DNA of 64,000 nucleotides from Gautieria morchelliformis (taxonomy: Eukaryota > Basidiomycota > Agaricomycetes > Gomphales > Gomphaceae): assembly GCA_015179125.1 (NCBI GenBank), contig WHVA01000222.1, forward strand, positions 1 through 64,000, read 5' to 3'. The notes below the pieces were generated by a model. The model was not told where the DNA came from, made no database searches, and saw only the letters and a list, made by a program, of their open reading frames with translations. How positions within the stretch are numbered: the first letter of the stretch is position 1; each line of letters opens with the position of its first letter. Positions 23,501-35,700 of this stretch are shown in pieces. A program made the position numbers and the translations under genes.

Positions 23501-24096
23501 AGACGACTAACTTCCACGAGCGCTCAGCCACGCCACTGGCACGAGGTTGTAACTGAGCAAACTACTTAGTGCTTATCAGATATATGCTTATGTGTTGTGA
23601 CTCTCATCTCCCGTCCACCTGACAAAGGATGTCTAAAGACAATTGTAACTACAAGCTAGTTAGCTTTGAATCTCGTTATACGGGTTGGGCACTTATTTCC
23701 CAGTGGCAGCGAACGACACTGGGAAGACTATACTATGGTACATGCGCTCATACATATACGCGTGTCTCAGAATGAGCACCAGACTGAGCCGAACTACGCG
23801 ACGCTCGTCTCCTAACAATGTCGCCATACACCCGACAGTTCCACTCATAATGAAATCAAAGTCATGGCAGTATGATGGGCATCGAACAGGGGAATCAGGA
23901 CGTGCCAGAAGTAGTAAGTACAGCAGATAACAAGAAGCGGAGAATAGCACAAAGTACGCTGAGGCCAGGCGGAACGCGCCTGTGTTTCGTTTGTCGAGAA
24001 AGGTAATAAAATGGATGGCATGGGGGGCCGGCCGGACGGACGTTCGGGGAATAAAAACGAGCGAGCAGCCGGAGAAACACCTCCCCCTCACCTCAC

Positions 24097-26311
24097 CTAA
24101 TCGACCCACTCCGGCTCGACTTCCAACTTGGCCCTGGGATTATACGCGCCCTTCTTGCCCGCCTCTCCCTCCCCCTTGGGTCCGGGCACCGCGACGGCGC
24201 CGAGGCGCCCCGCCTCCATGCGCACCTTGACGCTGCGGTGGACCTTGAGGCTGATGTGCTGGCGGGGTATGTGGCGGGGGCGGCCAAAGTTTATTCTGGA
24301 TGGGCGGGGTTAGTTTATGTTGCGGGGGGGGAGGGACGAGAGGGAATGAAGAATGAAAGAAAACCACGCACCGGTACCCCGTCAGCCACTCCTCATCCCC
24401 CTCGCGCTGCGCGCGATACTTCCACGGGATGACCTCCAGCGCCCACCACCACGGCGCCTCGCTAAGCTGGTCGTAAATGGGGCTGCGCGCCGACGAGGAG
24501 ACGGGCAGTTAGCAAGCGAACAGCACAGCACAACGCAGCCGGCACGACCCACCAGAGCGCATCCGCGAGATCGGCCTGTTCCTCGTCCATCGCGCCGATG
24601 AGGTGCGCGGGCACGGTGGTGTACCCGATGGACACCGTCGGCTCCTCCGCGCCCCCGGTGGAGGGCGAGGACGGCTCGGCGTAGTTAACGAGCGTCTTCG
24701 CCGTGTCGCTTTTCCTGATACTGCTCGGACTCGGTGGATTCCCCGCGCCCGCGCCCGACGTCTGTGGTGCGGCCGGCGTGTAATACACGGCGGCCGGACG
24801 AGCCTTCACGGTGGGATACAGAGCATCCGGGTCTAACCCGATCCCGGCGAGCATCCTCGCGTGGAACCGGATGCCGGTGTTGGAGAGGAAGGTGTGGCGG
24901 ATCATCCAGCGGAGGGGGATGCGTGCGAGCGTGTGGAGGGTGCCGTTGGGGACAGAGCCGCCGCCAACGTCTGGAGGGGCGCGCAGCGAAGCGGAAGCGG
25001 GTGCGCGAGGACGATGAGGGGGGAGCGACATGACGGCGACTTGAGTTGGCAGGCCGGCTATGCCAAGAACAAAGACCGGACTCACCACAATGACACCCCG
25101 CAAACCAGACCTCCAAAACGTCCGGCTCGCCCACCTTCTGCGTCACGCCCGCGGCCTCCGCGGCCTCCGCGGCTTCCTCCGCGTCGAACGCTGCTTCATG
25201 GGCAAGGTAGCTGTGGCGGCGCTTTGGGCGGGCGGAGGACACGCCCGCGCCGTTCGCTTTGGCGTCTTTGGCGTCTTGTCCGGCGTCTGCTCCATTGGGT
25301 GCAGCGACATCGACGCCTGCGCCCGCTTTCGGCATCTCACCCGCTTTCACGCCGACCGCCTGATCCGTCTTGGTGGGGTTAACAAACGTGTTCGGGCGAA
25401 ACTTTGCGCGATGCTCGTCGAGGGCGAGGGCGTGGCGGAAGGTTTTTATGGCGGTGTTAGAGGTGGTGAAGGGGAGGCGGCGGGGGATGAGGCCGACGGA
25501 GGATACGGTGTCCCTGGGGGGAGTTAGGGAGGGGTGCAGACGGGAGGGGTATAAAACGCTAAGCACGCGGCGCGGGACTCACCAAACACCCAGAAACTCG
25601 ATATCGACGTCCATAGAGAAAGCCTTCTTGAAGGCGGTGCTCTGTTTCCAGCCGGTCTCGTCTGTACGGCTGTACATTTTGTAGGCGAAGGGGACTTGTT
25701 GATGGTTGCAGGCGGGGAGGAGGCCGACCTGGGCGGGGCAGCTGTGAGTGGGAGTGAAGGTGAGTGGCGGGACTGGGCACCTTGTGGACCATGCCTGCGA
25801 GTGCGCGGGCAGTGTACGCGCCGCGAGAGAAGCCGAATATGCAAATTTTGTCACCCGCGCTATCTGCGGCGGGGTCAGCGGGACACTCGGCACGAGAGGA
25901 CGGGGTACTCGCAGTTCTGCATGAGGAACACGTATCCGTCTTGAGAGACGATTAGACGAGAGGCGGGGAGACGGGGGACGGGCTCACCCATGACATGGGC
26001 ATCGAGATTCCAGGCGACCATCATGTCGAGCGTCTTGGAGAGCTTTGCCATCATGGGGGTCGCGATCTCGGGCGTGGTGTAGGTGCCGATGCCGGCCTGG
26101 TAGTAGCACATCTGCTGGGAGCGGTCGTCCTTCATGAGCATGGAGAAGAACTGGACGACATTCGAGTTCTGCAGGGCGTGGGTGAGGGTGAGCAGCAGAC
26201 TAACGGGCGACGCACATCAGCATCGAAGGAGTCGCCGGTGCCGTCGAAGCAGAGGACGAGGGTGCGGGCGGGGTGGGTGGGGGGGATGACAGCGTAGGAG
26301 AGGGGCGCCAT
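24097..26311 (-). CDS. DUF2235 alpha/beta-hydrolase (Tle1-like phospholipase fold), multi-exon
   Basis: The start at 26311 gives MAPLSYAVIPPTHPARTLVL, then CFDGTGDSFDAD, the DUF2235 entry motif. Intron 1 is 26169-26215. Further exons give NSNVVQFFSML, QQMCYYQAGIGTYTTPEI, ICIFGFSRGAYTARALAG (GFSRG nucleophile elbow with the catalytic Ser), VGLLPACNHQQVPFAYKMY, WDTVSSVGLIPRRLPFTTSN, WFAGCHCDVGGGSV (predicted acidic residue) and ARIPLRWM. The C-terminus reads PRAKLEVEPEWVD, stop at 24097. All junctions I joined by eye keep the frame, so the gene is intact. Fungal members are common and uncharacterised. Homology to bacterial Tle1 suggests lipid ester hydrolysis but does not prove it. Its last exon was the source of the two fragments in the F-box array. 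Confidence 0.9.
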
Positions 26312-26816
26312 GGCGGGAGCGTGACAGCATCGAATCGCGCAGCTCGCCTTAAGTACCCAGGAGAAGGAAGCACAGGCACGACCCGACAGCGAGCAGATTC
26401 ATCAATTCAATTCAGCGAAGACGGGTCACGTGACCCGTCCCGCTCACTGCCGGCGCCCGATAAGCGGTTATTCATCGTTCCCAGCCGGGAACATCACTCT
26501 GGAAAGGGCAGCACTCAATGGAGGTACGTCCCGGTGAGCCTATACCGGCGACTGCATGGCCTGCCCTGTATGCGGCTCTTGATTCCATACCCGCTTGCTG
26601 GTGCTCGTGCTTGTCCCTTGTGATACATGACCGGCTGCGTGCGTGCCCGCGGATGGACGAGGTCCATATGCACTATCGACTCCCGACGCAGCCTCCTTTC
26701 CTGGCATTGGTGATATGACGACATGGACTACTACATGGTACCTCACAACACAATCCACTGTGTGATATCATCATCGTAACGACCAGCACGACATCGGACT
26801 GTGGCTTTATCTTAGG
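26312..26816. other. intergenic region between DUF2235 and aldo-keto reductase genes
   Basis: About 500 bp without a supported gene. It carries the 5' flank of the DUF2235 gene and the 3' flank of the aldo-keto reductase gene, both on the minus strand. Confidence 0.6.
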
Positions 26817-28294
26817 TCAAGGGTTGAGTGGGGGTGCATCAGGCCACCTGTCCGTGTGGCCACCCATTGCCACCCAGACCGGGTCGTGTGTACCGTCACC
26901 CTGTGGCGAACGCATGTGAGGCACTGGGGCGTATACATAAACACTGATACTCACAACCGCGCTGTTCGGGAAGCCTGCATCAAATGGCAGGACGTCCTCC
27001 AGAGCTTTAATCTGCGCAGGTGCAAGTTTGATATCAAGCGCCTCCAAGTTAGCCTGCAGATGTTCCACTTTCCGTCCTCCTATCAGTGGGAACACGTAGC
27101 GCGCTTTCTATACCGGGAGATCAGCCAAACGCTAGCCCTAGCCCGCAACGACAGCGCTGAAAGGACACACATGCATCACATACGCAATGGCGACGGCGGT
27201 GACATGCTTCGTGCCGACTTCTTTGGCGATCTCCTCCAGCTTGTGGCTGACCTTCACCTCACCTGGTGTCCGTTCCCAAGTCGAACTTCCAAACGTACGG
27301 CCTCCCTCGCCACTCTCCTTACGACGCCTCTCTTCTTCGTCCGTCATCAGTTTGCCTTGGCCCATAACTCCCCACGGCGCAAGAGCAAGGCCTTCCGACT
27401 TCGCCATGGGTATGATGTCGCGCTCAAAGCTGCGCTCGAGAATACTCCACTTGCCCTGGTATATGGAGAAGGGTGTTTTGCCGTGGCACTTGGCCCATTG
27501 ATTCGCTTTAGATACCATCCATGCCGGAGTATTCTGTCACATCCATCAAAGATCAACCAACCTGAAATATGAAATCTACACGCACAGAGACACCCTGGCA
27601 ATAAGCTGATGGTGAGCGGAGCACTAGTCGATAAAATACGATTCAACGTACAAGATAAAGCACTTTTCCAGCGACGACGAGGCTATGCAGGCTGTTCATA
27701 ACTTCCTCCAAAGAACTGTCAGACGCCCACCCTGTATGCGAGCGTGAATCAGCCCCGCCTACTAACGCAGCGAGAACACAACTTACAATGCACGTAGAGG
27801 ATGTCGATGTAAGTCGTTCTGAGTTTCTTGAGACTTGCCTCGACAGACATGTGGAGAGACTTGTGGCCGTTTCCCGTGTAGTTCATCTGGATACCGATGG
27901 TACTGTCGCCTTTCTTGTAGCCTGTGGTGTACTTGGTGGCAATAACCATCTGATCCCTAATACCGCGCGTTTCCATCCATTCCCCTATGAATTGCTCTGA
28001 GGCTTCGTCCTGATAGGCATTAGCTGTGTCAATAAAATTGCCCTATAGCCATGTTAGGCCCTGTCGCGATTATTTGGGACAAAATCCAGCACTTACGCCG
28101 GCATCATAAAAGGCGTTGAGTAGCTTCAGAGATGATTCTTTGTCCATGCTGCCCAGGAGTCCTGACCATTTATCGCCTATGCTCATGGCGCCGAGCTGCA
28201 AGGGCGAGACACGGACCCCCGCATTGGGAGACAGAATGCGATAGCGGCCCAATTTTGTGGGAGGAGGTGGGGGAGGTTGCAATACGCTAGTCAT
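26817..28294 (-). CDS. aldo-keto reductase, aryl-alcohol dehydrogenase/norsolorinate reductase-like
   Basis: The start at 28294 gives [20 protein letters not shown]. Exons read from splice signals are 28294-28097, 28042-27787, 27731-27652, 27594-27586 (a 9-nt micro-exon), 27533-27171, 27107 to the GTGAGT donor near 26957, and a last exon to the stop at 26817. The product has the AKR tetrad: Asp in FIDTANAY, the Tyr of that motif, Lys in [10 protein letters not shown] and His in LYVHW. The C-terminal NADPH-site motif is [20 protein letters not shown]. The end, [14 protein letters not shown], is typical of the fungal AAD subgroup. It reduces or oxidises aryl aldehydes or related carbonyls with NADP(H) in the cytosol. 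The gene appears intact; the exact substrate is unknown. Confidence 0.92.
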
Positions 28295-29940
28295 CGTGTT
28301 TAAGCTTGGGACGTGGGTAGGACAGGTAAGACGGACTTCTTATATAGGCATACTTAGGAGCGAAACTTACCATGCCCCGACCACGCAGGCCCCCCGAGAG
28401 CCGAGAATGACTGGCGGAAATTTGAATACCGTGCGCGACCGCTGAGAGGGTGGGCGCCGAGTCCCGAGAAAGAGAATATACACTTTACTCACCCAAATAT
28501 ATATACGTCAGCAACTCATTATCAGCAGCAGATGTTGAGGCGAAAGCGGAGCAGATGGCGATACCGCGCTGGGAAAATTTGTATATCTCAGTCCATCATG
28601 TCCTTTTATGTACATATCCAGGGCCAAGCCATGGACGCACCCTGTGCAATAGTCACGTATTGACAGCATGAAGCCGACCATTACCTCGTAACTACGCATC
28701 CAATTCCTTGACTGGCCCAGGACACATGGCTAGCGGAGGCCGCTCCGGGCGGAGGGAGTCTGATGCCCGAACAATACGAGGCCGAACAACCAGCTCGGTC
28801 AGCGGCTGGGCTGCCGATTCAGCAGTGAAGATATGTCCTAACGCCACGACACTCGCAGAGGCTAAAGCTGAACTCAAGATTCGACACGAGGCTCCCATGG
28901 AGAACGGTTCTGTATCTCAGACACATGCTGACTGACGTGTAGTACATATGAGAGGTGATGGGGTCTAGCTGTGTGCTCATAGGCCGCCAAGAGATTCCCG
29001 AGTCCCAACGTCGAGTTTCCTTTGAAGAAGATGAAATCCTTTATGTAATGTGACCACATATGGCAGGGCACGGATATATCGATAGAGTGGCACTCCCACA
29101 GTTTCAACAAAGTTTTTCGAGTTCTTACCATGCAGCTGGTGTCCGCAGCTTAGCAAAATCGCTTTCCCCAAGTACTAGTCTATGTGGATTACATTGTGCA
29201 TGCACACACACATCAACTCCTTTGACTTATAGATTGAGTGCCGGCCGCATTTGCGCAAGCAGATACTCATGGAAATTCCAAAGCGAAGCCAACAACATGT
29301 CGACGGGGAACCCAGCAACAAGTGCGATCCGAGTTCGCTTGCCTTCACAGTCCCGATAGAACTCCCACATCGCCCGTGTATCCGACGCACGCGGTCGAGT
29401 ACGTTTCCAAGTCACCTATATCATAGTGACTCTGATTCCCTTTCTCGGTTGGTGGCTGTTCTCACGTGTAGCGCTTATTTTACAGATATTTACGCCTACA
29501 CGCAGCCCTAATTCGAGCTGATTTCCACTGGGTCTACTACTATGCCCGAGTAGGAAATGGATCAGTGCAGGATATGGATAAAGTGTCTTAAAATATATAC
29601 CTCAGCCATTTTAGGTCAGTTTTGTAGCTAGAGTTACAAGTTATACATAGTAGTTTATCCAGGCAAATTAATGAGTAACAGGAAGAAGAAGTCCAAGTGC
29701 TGGAAGTGGCCTAATGTGTTTCCAAGCATTGTTAACACCCCCATGAGCTCAAATGTGTGGGTTTAATTGCAAATTTTCACTCAATTACACTATACTCTTA
29801 TAATATGGATCTCCTCCCATGTGGGCAAAGCAAGGAGCTCTGGTTCTTTGTTTCTTCCGTCACGATCTCTTAGACAGCTTTTGCGTGACAACACGCTTGT
29901 GATCTCCAATTGAATCCAAACCTTCGATGTTTCGCTCCAC
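28295..29940. other. no recognisable gene
   Basis: Several open frames of 60-100 codons exist on both strands (for example around 28690-28900 and 28870-29170, minus), but none shows a family motif and none links into a convincing exon chain. AT-rich runs near 29580-29800 precede the pogo transposase. Confidence 0.45.
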
Positions 29941-31083
29941 ATGTCAGTCGCGGAATGCCCAAAGTCGCCTGTTAAACAGGTGACTTTGGAGAAGGAGGAG
30001 CGCATCCAAAAAGCCCTGGGGATGGTGAGGTCAGGTATCCAGGTCTCTTTGCATGGCGTTGCTCAAAAATGCAACATTGCATACTCGACCCTGCAAAATC
30101 GACTGCATGGATCAAAGCCTCACAAGCTGGCACTCTGAACAGCAGCACCTCAGTCTGGAGCAGCAAAACGTCCTGATGACGTGGTGCAAGTACCAAGCTA
30201 ATATGGCGATGCCACTCTCTCGTGCAGGGCTCCGGGAGAAGGTAAATGATATGGTAGGCCGAATCCCCAGTGACAGCTGGATACAGCGGTTCCTCAAAGC
30301 CCACACGAAGGATATCGAAGCGGCCAAGTCCCGTGGTCTGGATCCAAAGTGTGCCCAGGCTTTCAACCCGTTGACCATAGCCGCACACTTCGCACTCCTC
30401 GGGAAAGTCCTTGACGCATACAAGATCCCTGTGGGGAACATCTACAATTTCGATGAAAAGGGAATCCAGCTAGGTGGAGGTCGGAAAGCGCTCCAGCAAC
30501 AATTTATATTTTCGAAAGGTGATCGGGATCGCTACGCACAAAAATCCAACTCACTTGTTCTGGTCACCATAATGGAGGCCGTTAGTGCCAATGGTAATGC
30601 AGTTCCACCTGGAGTTGTCTTGCCAAAAGGTGAGACTGGCGAATGGTGGAGCGTTCCTGGTGTTGGGCCTGTCTTCTATCTATACAGTATTAATTTTTTT
30701 GTATCCAGTGTCGCAACATCAGATGCAGGCTGGACAGATGATGTCCTGAGTCTTATGTGGTTTGAAAAGGTCTTTATTCCTCATGCTGTCAAGCACAACC
30801 CAAGCGGCTCCCCAATCCTTCTCATCTCGGATGGCCATTCCTCTCACGAGATGCCAGCACTGAAATCACTCGCATATGACCATAACATCCTTCTCTATTC
30901 ATTACCTCCACACACCACTCATAAACTGCAGCCCGGGAGCTTTCTCACGCCTACCACCACCACACAAAACCAAAAATTTCATCCCACCCGCACACAACAA
31001 CCCGATTCACAGATAGCTTACCGAAAACACACCATAATCATAATAGAACAGACCCCGCAGAGAGAAACAGAAAAAAAGGGGCC

Positions 31084-32787
31084 ATGCCACAAAACGCAAA
31101 CCCCTCAGTGGCCTCCACGGTGCCGGCCCCACGAACGAGAGCCAGCAGCCAACCAGTAGGCGCAAAGAACAGAACAGAGCTACTGGCAGACCCATACGCC
31201 ACGGTTCGCGACAGAGATCAGGCTCGAACATTCCTGGATAGGCACAGTTTCCTCGCCAAGGACAATCCGACCACTTCAGACCAGCTCAGCTATGTCCTCT
31301 TATCGCTAGCCCACAGCGCCATGGGAAAGACAATGGAGGAAGGGGTCAGATCCGTGGCGATCCTCATGATAGACGAAGAGGCGAGGGCCGTAAGCAAAGC
31401 TTTCCTGCAGTACATCGAGGACGGATTAGCGCCGATACTCACCAAACTAGACTCGACTGTGGAGGCGGCGCGGGGCGCGACAGACACGGCTAAGAGCAGT
31501 GCAGAAGAGGCAAACCTGGCGGTAGAAGAAATCTGCAGTGTAGAGAGGATAAGAAGCGAAATAAGAGAAGAAGCAGAAAAGGGCACCACGTATGCAGCCG
31601 CTCTCAAAGGTAACGTCCCCCTATCCCACCCGAACAATCTGGCAAGAGCCAGAGCCAGAGAGTGTCAGATACTAATAGACAGGGACCCCAGAGCGGAGCA
31701 CAACACGCTAGCTGAGCTCACCGAGCAGGAACTGGTAGCGAAAGCAAACGAGGCCCTAGAGCAGCTCGAGGAAGACACGCAAGGCATAGAAGTCACCTTC
31801 ATAGGAGCCAAGATCCTAGCCAACGGAGGCATAGTGTACGAGCTTGGAAACCCCGCGGCCGCCAACTGGGTCCAGCAAAACAAGGCACGATTCGCAGAGA
31901 AGCTCGGAGGGACCTCGGTCATAAAAGAGAGGGCAGTGTCAGTACTAGTGGAATACGTGCCAATAACACATGCACCGGAGGCCATGGGCGAACTCAAAAA
32001 GATAGAGAGAGATTCGAGACTCCCCAGCGGCAGGCTGATATCAACCAGATGGATAAAACCGCCGAGTAGAAGAACGCATGGGCAGAGGTCTGCGCACCTT
32101 ATAGCTAAGTTTTCAAACATCGAATCAGCAAATCAAAGTATCAGGGACGGGCTGATAATTTCAGGGAAACGTGCATGTGCGAGGAGGATGAAAAGAGAAC
32201 CAAGGAGGTGCCTGAAATGCCAGAGGCAAAACGCGAGGCACATGGCGGCGGACTGCAATGGCGAGGAGACTTGTGGGACGTGCGGAAAAGGACACAGGAC
32301 GGCGGATTGCGAGGAAACCGACCCAGCCTGCTACAAATGCGTGAACTGCGACAAGGCCGGTCACGCGTCGTGGGACCGCACCTGCCCGAAATTCACGGCA
32401 GCATGCCAAACGATAGAGAGGGCGGACCCAGAGGGGACCTACAAGTATTTCCCCAATCAGCAACCTTGGACGTGGGAACAGCAAAACGAAGCAGGACCGA
32501 CCGCGGACGCAGGCGAACTTCTCCAACAAGCCATTGACAGGGGAGGCAGAGAGAGAAACACGCAATGGTCAACAGGCAGTAATGGCGGTGGCAGGAGGGA
32601 AGGCAGCAGGACAAGGGGAGCAGGGCACAGAAGCAGGAGCAGGAATAACACCAACCCCGAGGTGGGTCACAGGGACCAAGGGTGGACGGGAGGAAGGGCG
32701 AGGCAGAGAACGCTCGACGAGTATGAATGGGGCGGCGCCCAGCAGGAGGAAATTGACAGTGCAATCCACACCTCACGTCAGCAATGA
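31084..32787 (+). CDS. LINE ORF1, Gag-like RNA-binding protein with three CCHC knuckles
   Basis: 567 residues, intact. The N-terminal half is acidic and helical (a possible coiled coil at about residues 90-165, EEANLAVEEICSVERIR). A middle fold (about 180-330) has conserved blocks shared with copy 2: ARARECQILIDRDP, ELVAKANEALEQLE and ISTRWIKPPSRR. The C-terminal part holds CLKCQRQNARHMAADC, CGTCGKGHRTADC and CVNCDKAGHASWDRTC, then a basic low-complexity tail. In this LINE group ORF1 binds the element RNA to form the particle used in retrotransposition. Its stop overlaps the ORF2 start in ATGA at 32784-32787. Confidence 0.9.
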   Translation: MPQNANPSVASTVPAPRTRASSQPVGAKNRTELLADPYATVRDRDQARTFLDRHSFLAKDNPTTSDQLSYVLLSLAHSAMGKTMEEGVRSVAILMIDEEARAVSKAFLQYIEDGLAPILTKLDSTVEAARGATDTAKSSAEEANLAVEEICSVERIRSEIREEAEKGTTYAAALKGNVPLSHPNNLARARARECQILIDRDPRAEHNTLAELTEQELVAKANEALEQLEEDTQGIEVTFIGAKILANGGIVYELGNPAAANWVQQNKARFAEKLGGTSVIKERAVSVLVEYVPITHAPEAMGELKKIERDSRLPSGRLISTRWIKPPSRRTHGQRSAHLIAKFSNIESANQSIRDGLIISGKRACARRMKREPRRCLKCQRQNARHMAADCNGEETCGTCGKGHRTADCEETDPACYKCVNCDKAGHASWDRTCPKFTAACQTIERADPEGTYKYFPNQQPWTWEQQNEAGPTADAGELLQQAIDRGGRERNTQWSTGSNGGGRREGSRTRGAGHRSRSRNNTNPEVGHRDQGWTGGRARQRTLDEYEWGGAQQEEIDSAIHTSRQQ

Positions 32788-35700
32788 GTCGAGGGGCCAG
32801 CGCGATAACACAACTACGGATCAGACAACAAAATGTCAACAAGTCTCTCACCGCCACGGCCGACATGCTAGCAGCAAGCACACCTGACAAATACGACATA
32901 CTCGCGATACAAGAACCATACATCGATTTCCTGGGAAATGCAAGGGCGACATCCCACTGGTACACAGTGTACCCGAAGACCCACTACGTAGACAAGGAAA
33001 AGACGACGAGAGCAATGATCCTGGTCAGCAAAAAGATAGCTACTAACGCGTGGGCAGCAATCGACATAGGAACACTGGACGTCACCGCGATCAAACTGAG
33101 GATGGGAGCGGGAGAAATCACAATCATCAACATGTACTGTGACTGCAACAACTCGGACAGCATCAGAAGAGTGAAAGCCCACCTATGGACGCAGGTGGGA
33201 GCCAACAACGAAAGTCACGAGGCAGGGATGGTACGGCTGGGAGATTTCAATCGTCATCACCCCCAATGGGATGAAGAACGCAATAACCATCTATTCACAA
33301 GACACAACCTGGACGAAGCACAAATATTAATCAATGCAACAGTGGACTGGGATATGCATATGGTGCTCCCTAAAGATATCCCGATGCTGAGGGCCATGTC
33401 CACAGGCAACAACACCTGAACTGATAACGTTTTCCTTACATTCGAGCTAGCAGAAAGACTAATACATTGTTACACAGTGCCAGAAGAACAACCCATGAAG
33501 AGCGATCACTATCCCATAGACACAGCGATAGAAGTCACGATGGAAGCAGCAGACGTCGACGCGAAACGAAACTACAGACAGGTCGACTGGAAGCTCTTCA
33601 ACGAAAAACTCGAAGAGAAACTCAAGCAAGCGATCGCGGATCCGAACCCCAAAGACAAGCATCAATTTACACATAATTTACAGGAACTAACCAACACAAT
33701 CATAGAAACAGCTACAGACCACATACCGATGACGAGGCCGTCCCCGTTCATGAAGAGATGGTGGTCAATGGAGATAGCGCAGCTGAGAAGGGCGACTAGG
33801 AGAATGGGCAGAAAGGCGTATCAGCACAGGAACGACCCAAATCACGAAACGCACGGGGTGTATAGGAGAGCCAGAAACAAATACACGAGGGCGATAGAGA
33901 GGTCAAAAAAGGAGCATTGGGAGGACTTCCTGGAAAGAACGGATCAGTCGACGGTCTGGACGGCACACAAATACGCGTCAATGGACCCTTTGGATGGAGG
34001 GAGAGCCCGAGTACCGACGCTCAAGACAAAACACAGCGACGGAACTACGCTACGTGGATTGCCAGTACGAACGAACACAAAGCCGACATGTTATTCAGAA
34101 CGTTCTTCCCAGAGCCGACAAACGACCCCTCAGCCTCCTTCGACGAACAACAGTACCCACAGGCAGCATTCGAGTATACCGGCATCCCAGACACACAAAT
34201 ACGAAGGGCGGTAGAAAAGCTGAACTCGTTCAAGGCGCCGGGCACCAATGGTATCCCCAACGCTGTGATCAAGCAAAGCATTAACGTCTTGCTCCCGTAT
34301 ATAGGTCCACTCTTTCACGCCATGTTCGAACTGGAAGTGTACACAACGGAATGGAGGGACTCTGTCACAAAAGTGCTAAGGAAGCCGGGGAAAAAAGACT
34401 ACGGCATACCTGGATGGTATAGACCCATAGCGCTATTAGACACGATCGGCAAAGTATTGTCAGCCTGCATAGCAGAAGACATAGTCAAAATGACTGAGAG
34501 GTATGTGCTACTACCTAATAATCACTTCGGGTGCCGGCCGGGGCGGACCACCACAGACGCTATCCATTATCTCATCGGAGCAGCGAAGGACGCATGGCGC
34601 AGGGGAAAAGTATTGGGAGTACTGTTCCTCAACATAAAGGGCGCTTTCCCCAGCATCATCCTTAGCCAGCTAATACATAACATGCGACTGAGAGGGGTCT
34701 CGCGCGAGTACACAGAATGGATAAAGAGGAAGGTCGAGGGCAGACAGACCACACTATGATTGGACGACTATGGCACGCAGATGATGGAAGTCGGGCGCGG
34801 CATGGACCAAGGGTGCCCCCTATCGGCAATATCATACCAGTTTTACAACGCCGGACTCCTGGAGATCACCAGTGGAAAAAAAGGTGAAGACAGCATCGGC
34901 TTCGTAGACGACACGACGCTGGTCGCAGAAGGGGCGAGTCTGGATGAAGCGTTTGATAAACTGACACGCATCATGACCAGGCATGGAGGAGCGCAAGAAT
35001 GGGCGCAAAAACACGACTGCACCTTCGCAGTCGACAAGTTCGGACTCATGGGTTTAACAAGGAGGCGAGAAGCCGACCCCACGGGAACCAAAAAGACCAG
35101 ACCAACGGCACGACCGACCATAAATATAGGGCAGCATGTCGTCAAGCCTACGTGCTCCCACAGGTTCCTCGGGGTCATAATCGACCAGGAGCTCCGGTTC
35201 AAGGAGCAGGTCAACTTCGTGCTGCAAAAGGGGAGCAAGTTCGTGGAACAATACTGCAGACTAGCCAAGCCGTCAAGAGGGGTACCAGCTAAGTACATGA
35301 GACAATACTACATAGCGGTAGCCGTCCCGAAGCTCTTGTACGCAGCTGACGTATACCTGGTGCCAGGCACAACGCGAAACAAAGGGACTAAAGGGCACAT
35401 CAATAAGCTTGCTAGAGTTCAAAGACAGGCCGCGCTAGCAATAACAGGCGCCATGAACACAACGGCGAGTGATTTATTAGATGCACACGCGAATCTACTG
35501 CCGTTCCACCTGCTAGTGGACAAAGTAGTGCACAGAGCCGCCGCCCGCATAGCCTGCCTCCCTGAAGGTCACCCCTTATCCCCCAGAGCACATCGCGCTG
35601 CCTCCAGGTACGTCAAGAGACACCGAACGCCACTGCACGAGATATTGCACACGTATAGGCTCCAGCCACACAGGATGGAGAAGATACACACGGTGGTCAG

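Noticed and set aside
24097-26311. Recent horizontal transfer of a bacterial Tle1 effector gene
   Set aside because: The gene has many fungal-type introns and resembles common Agaricomycete DUF2235 proteins; nothing shows recent transfer.
28690-29415. Possible cytochrome P450 or other enzyme fragment on the minus strand
   Set aside because: No heme-binding motif or ordered domain could be read in any frame.
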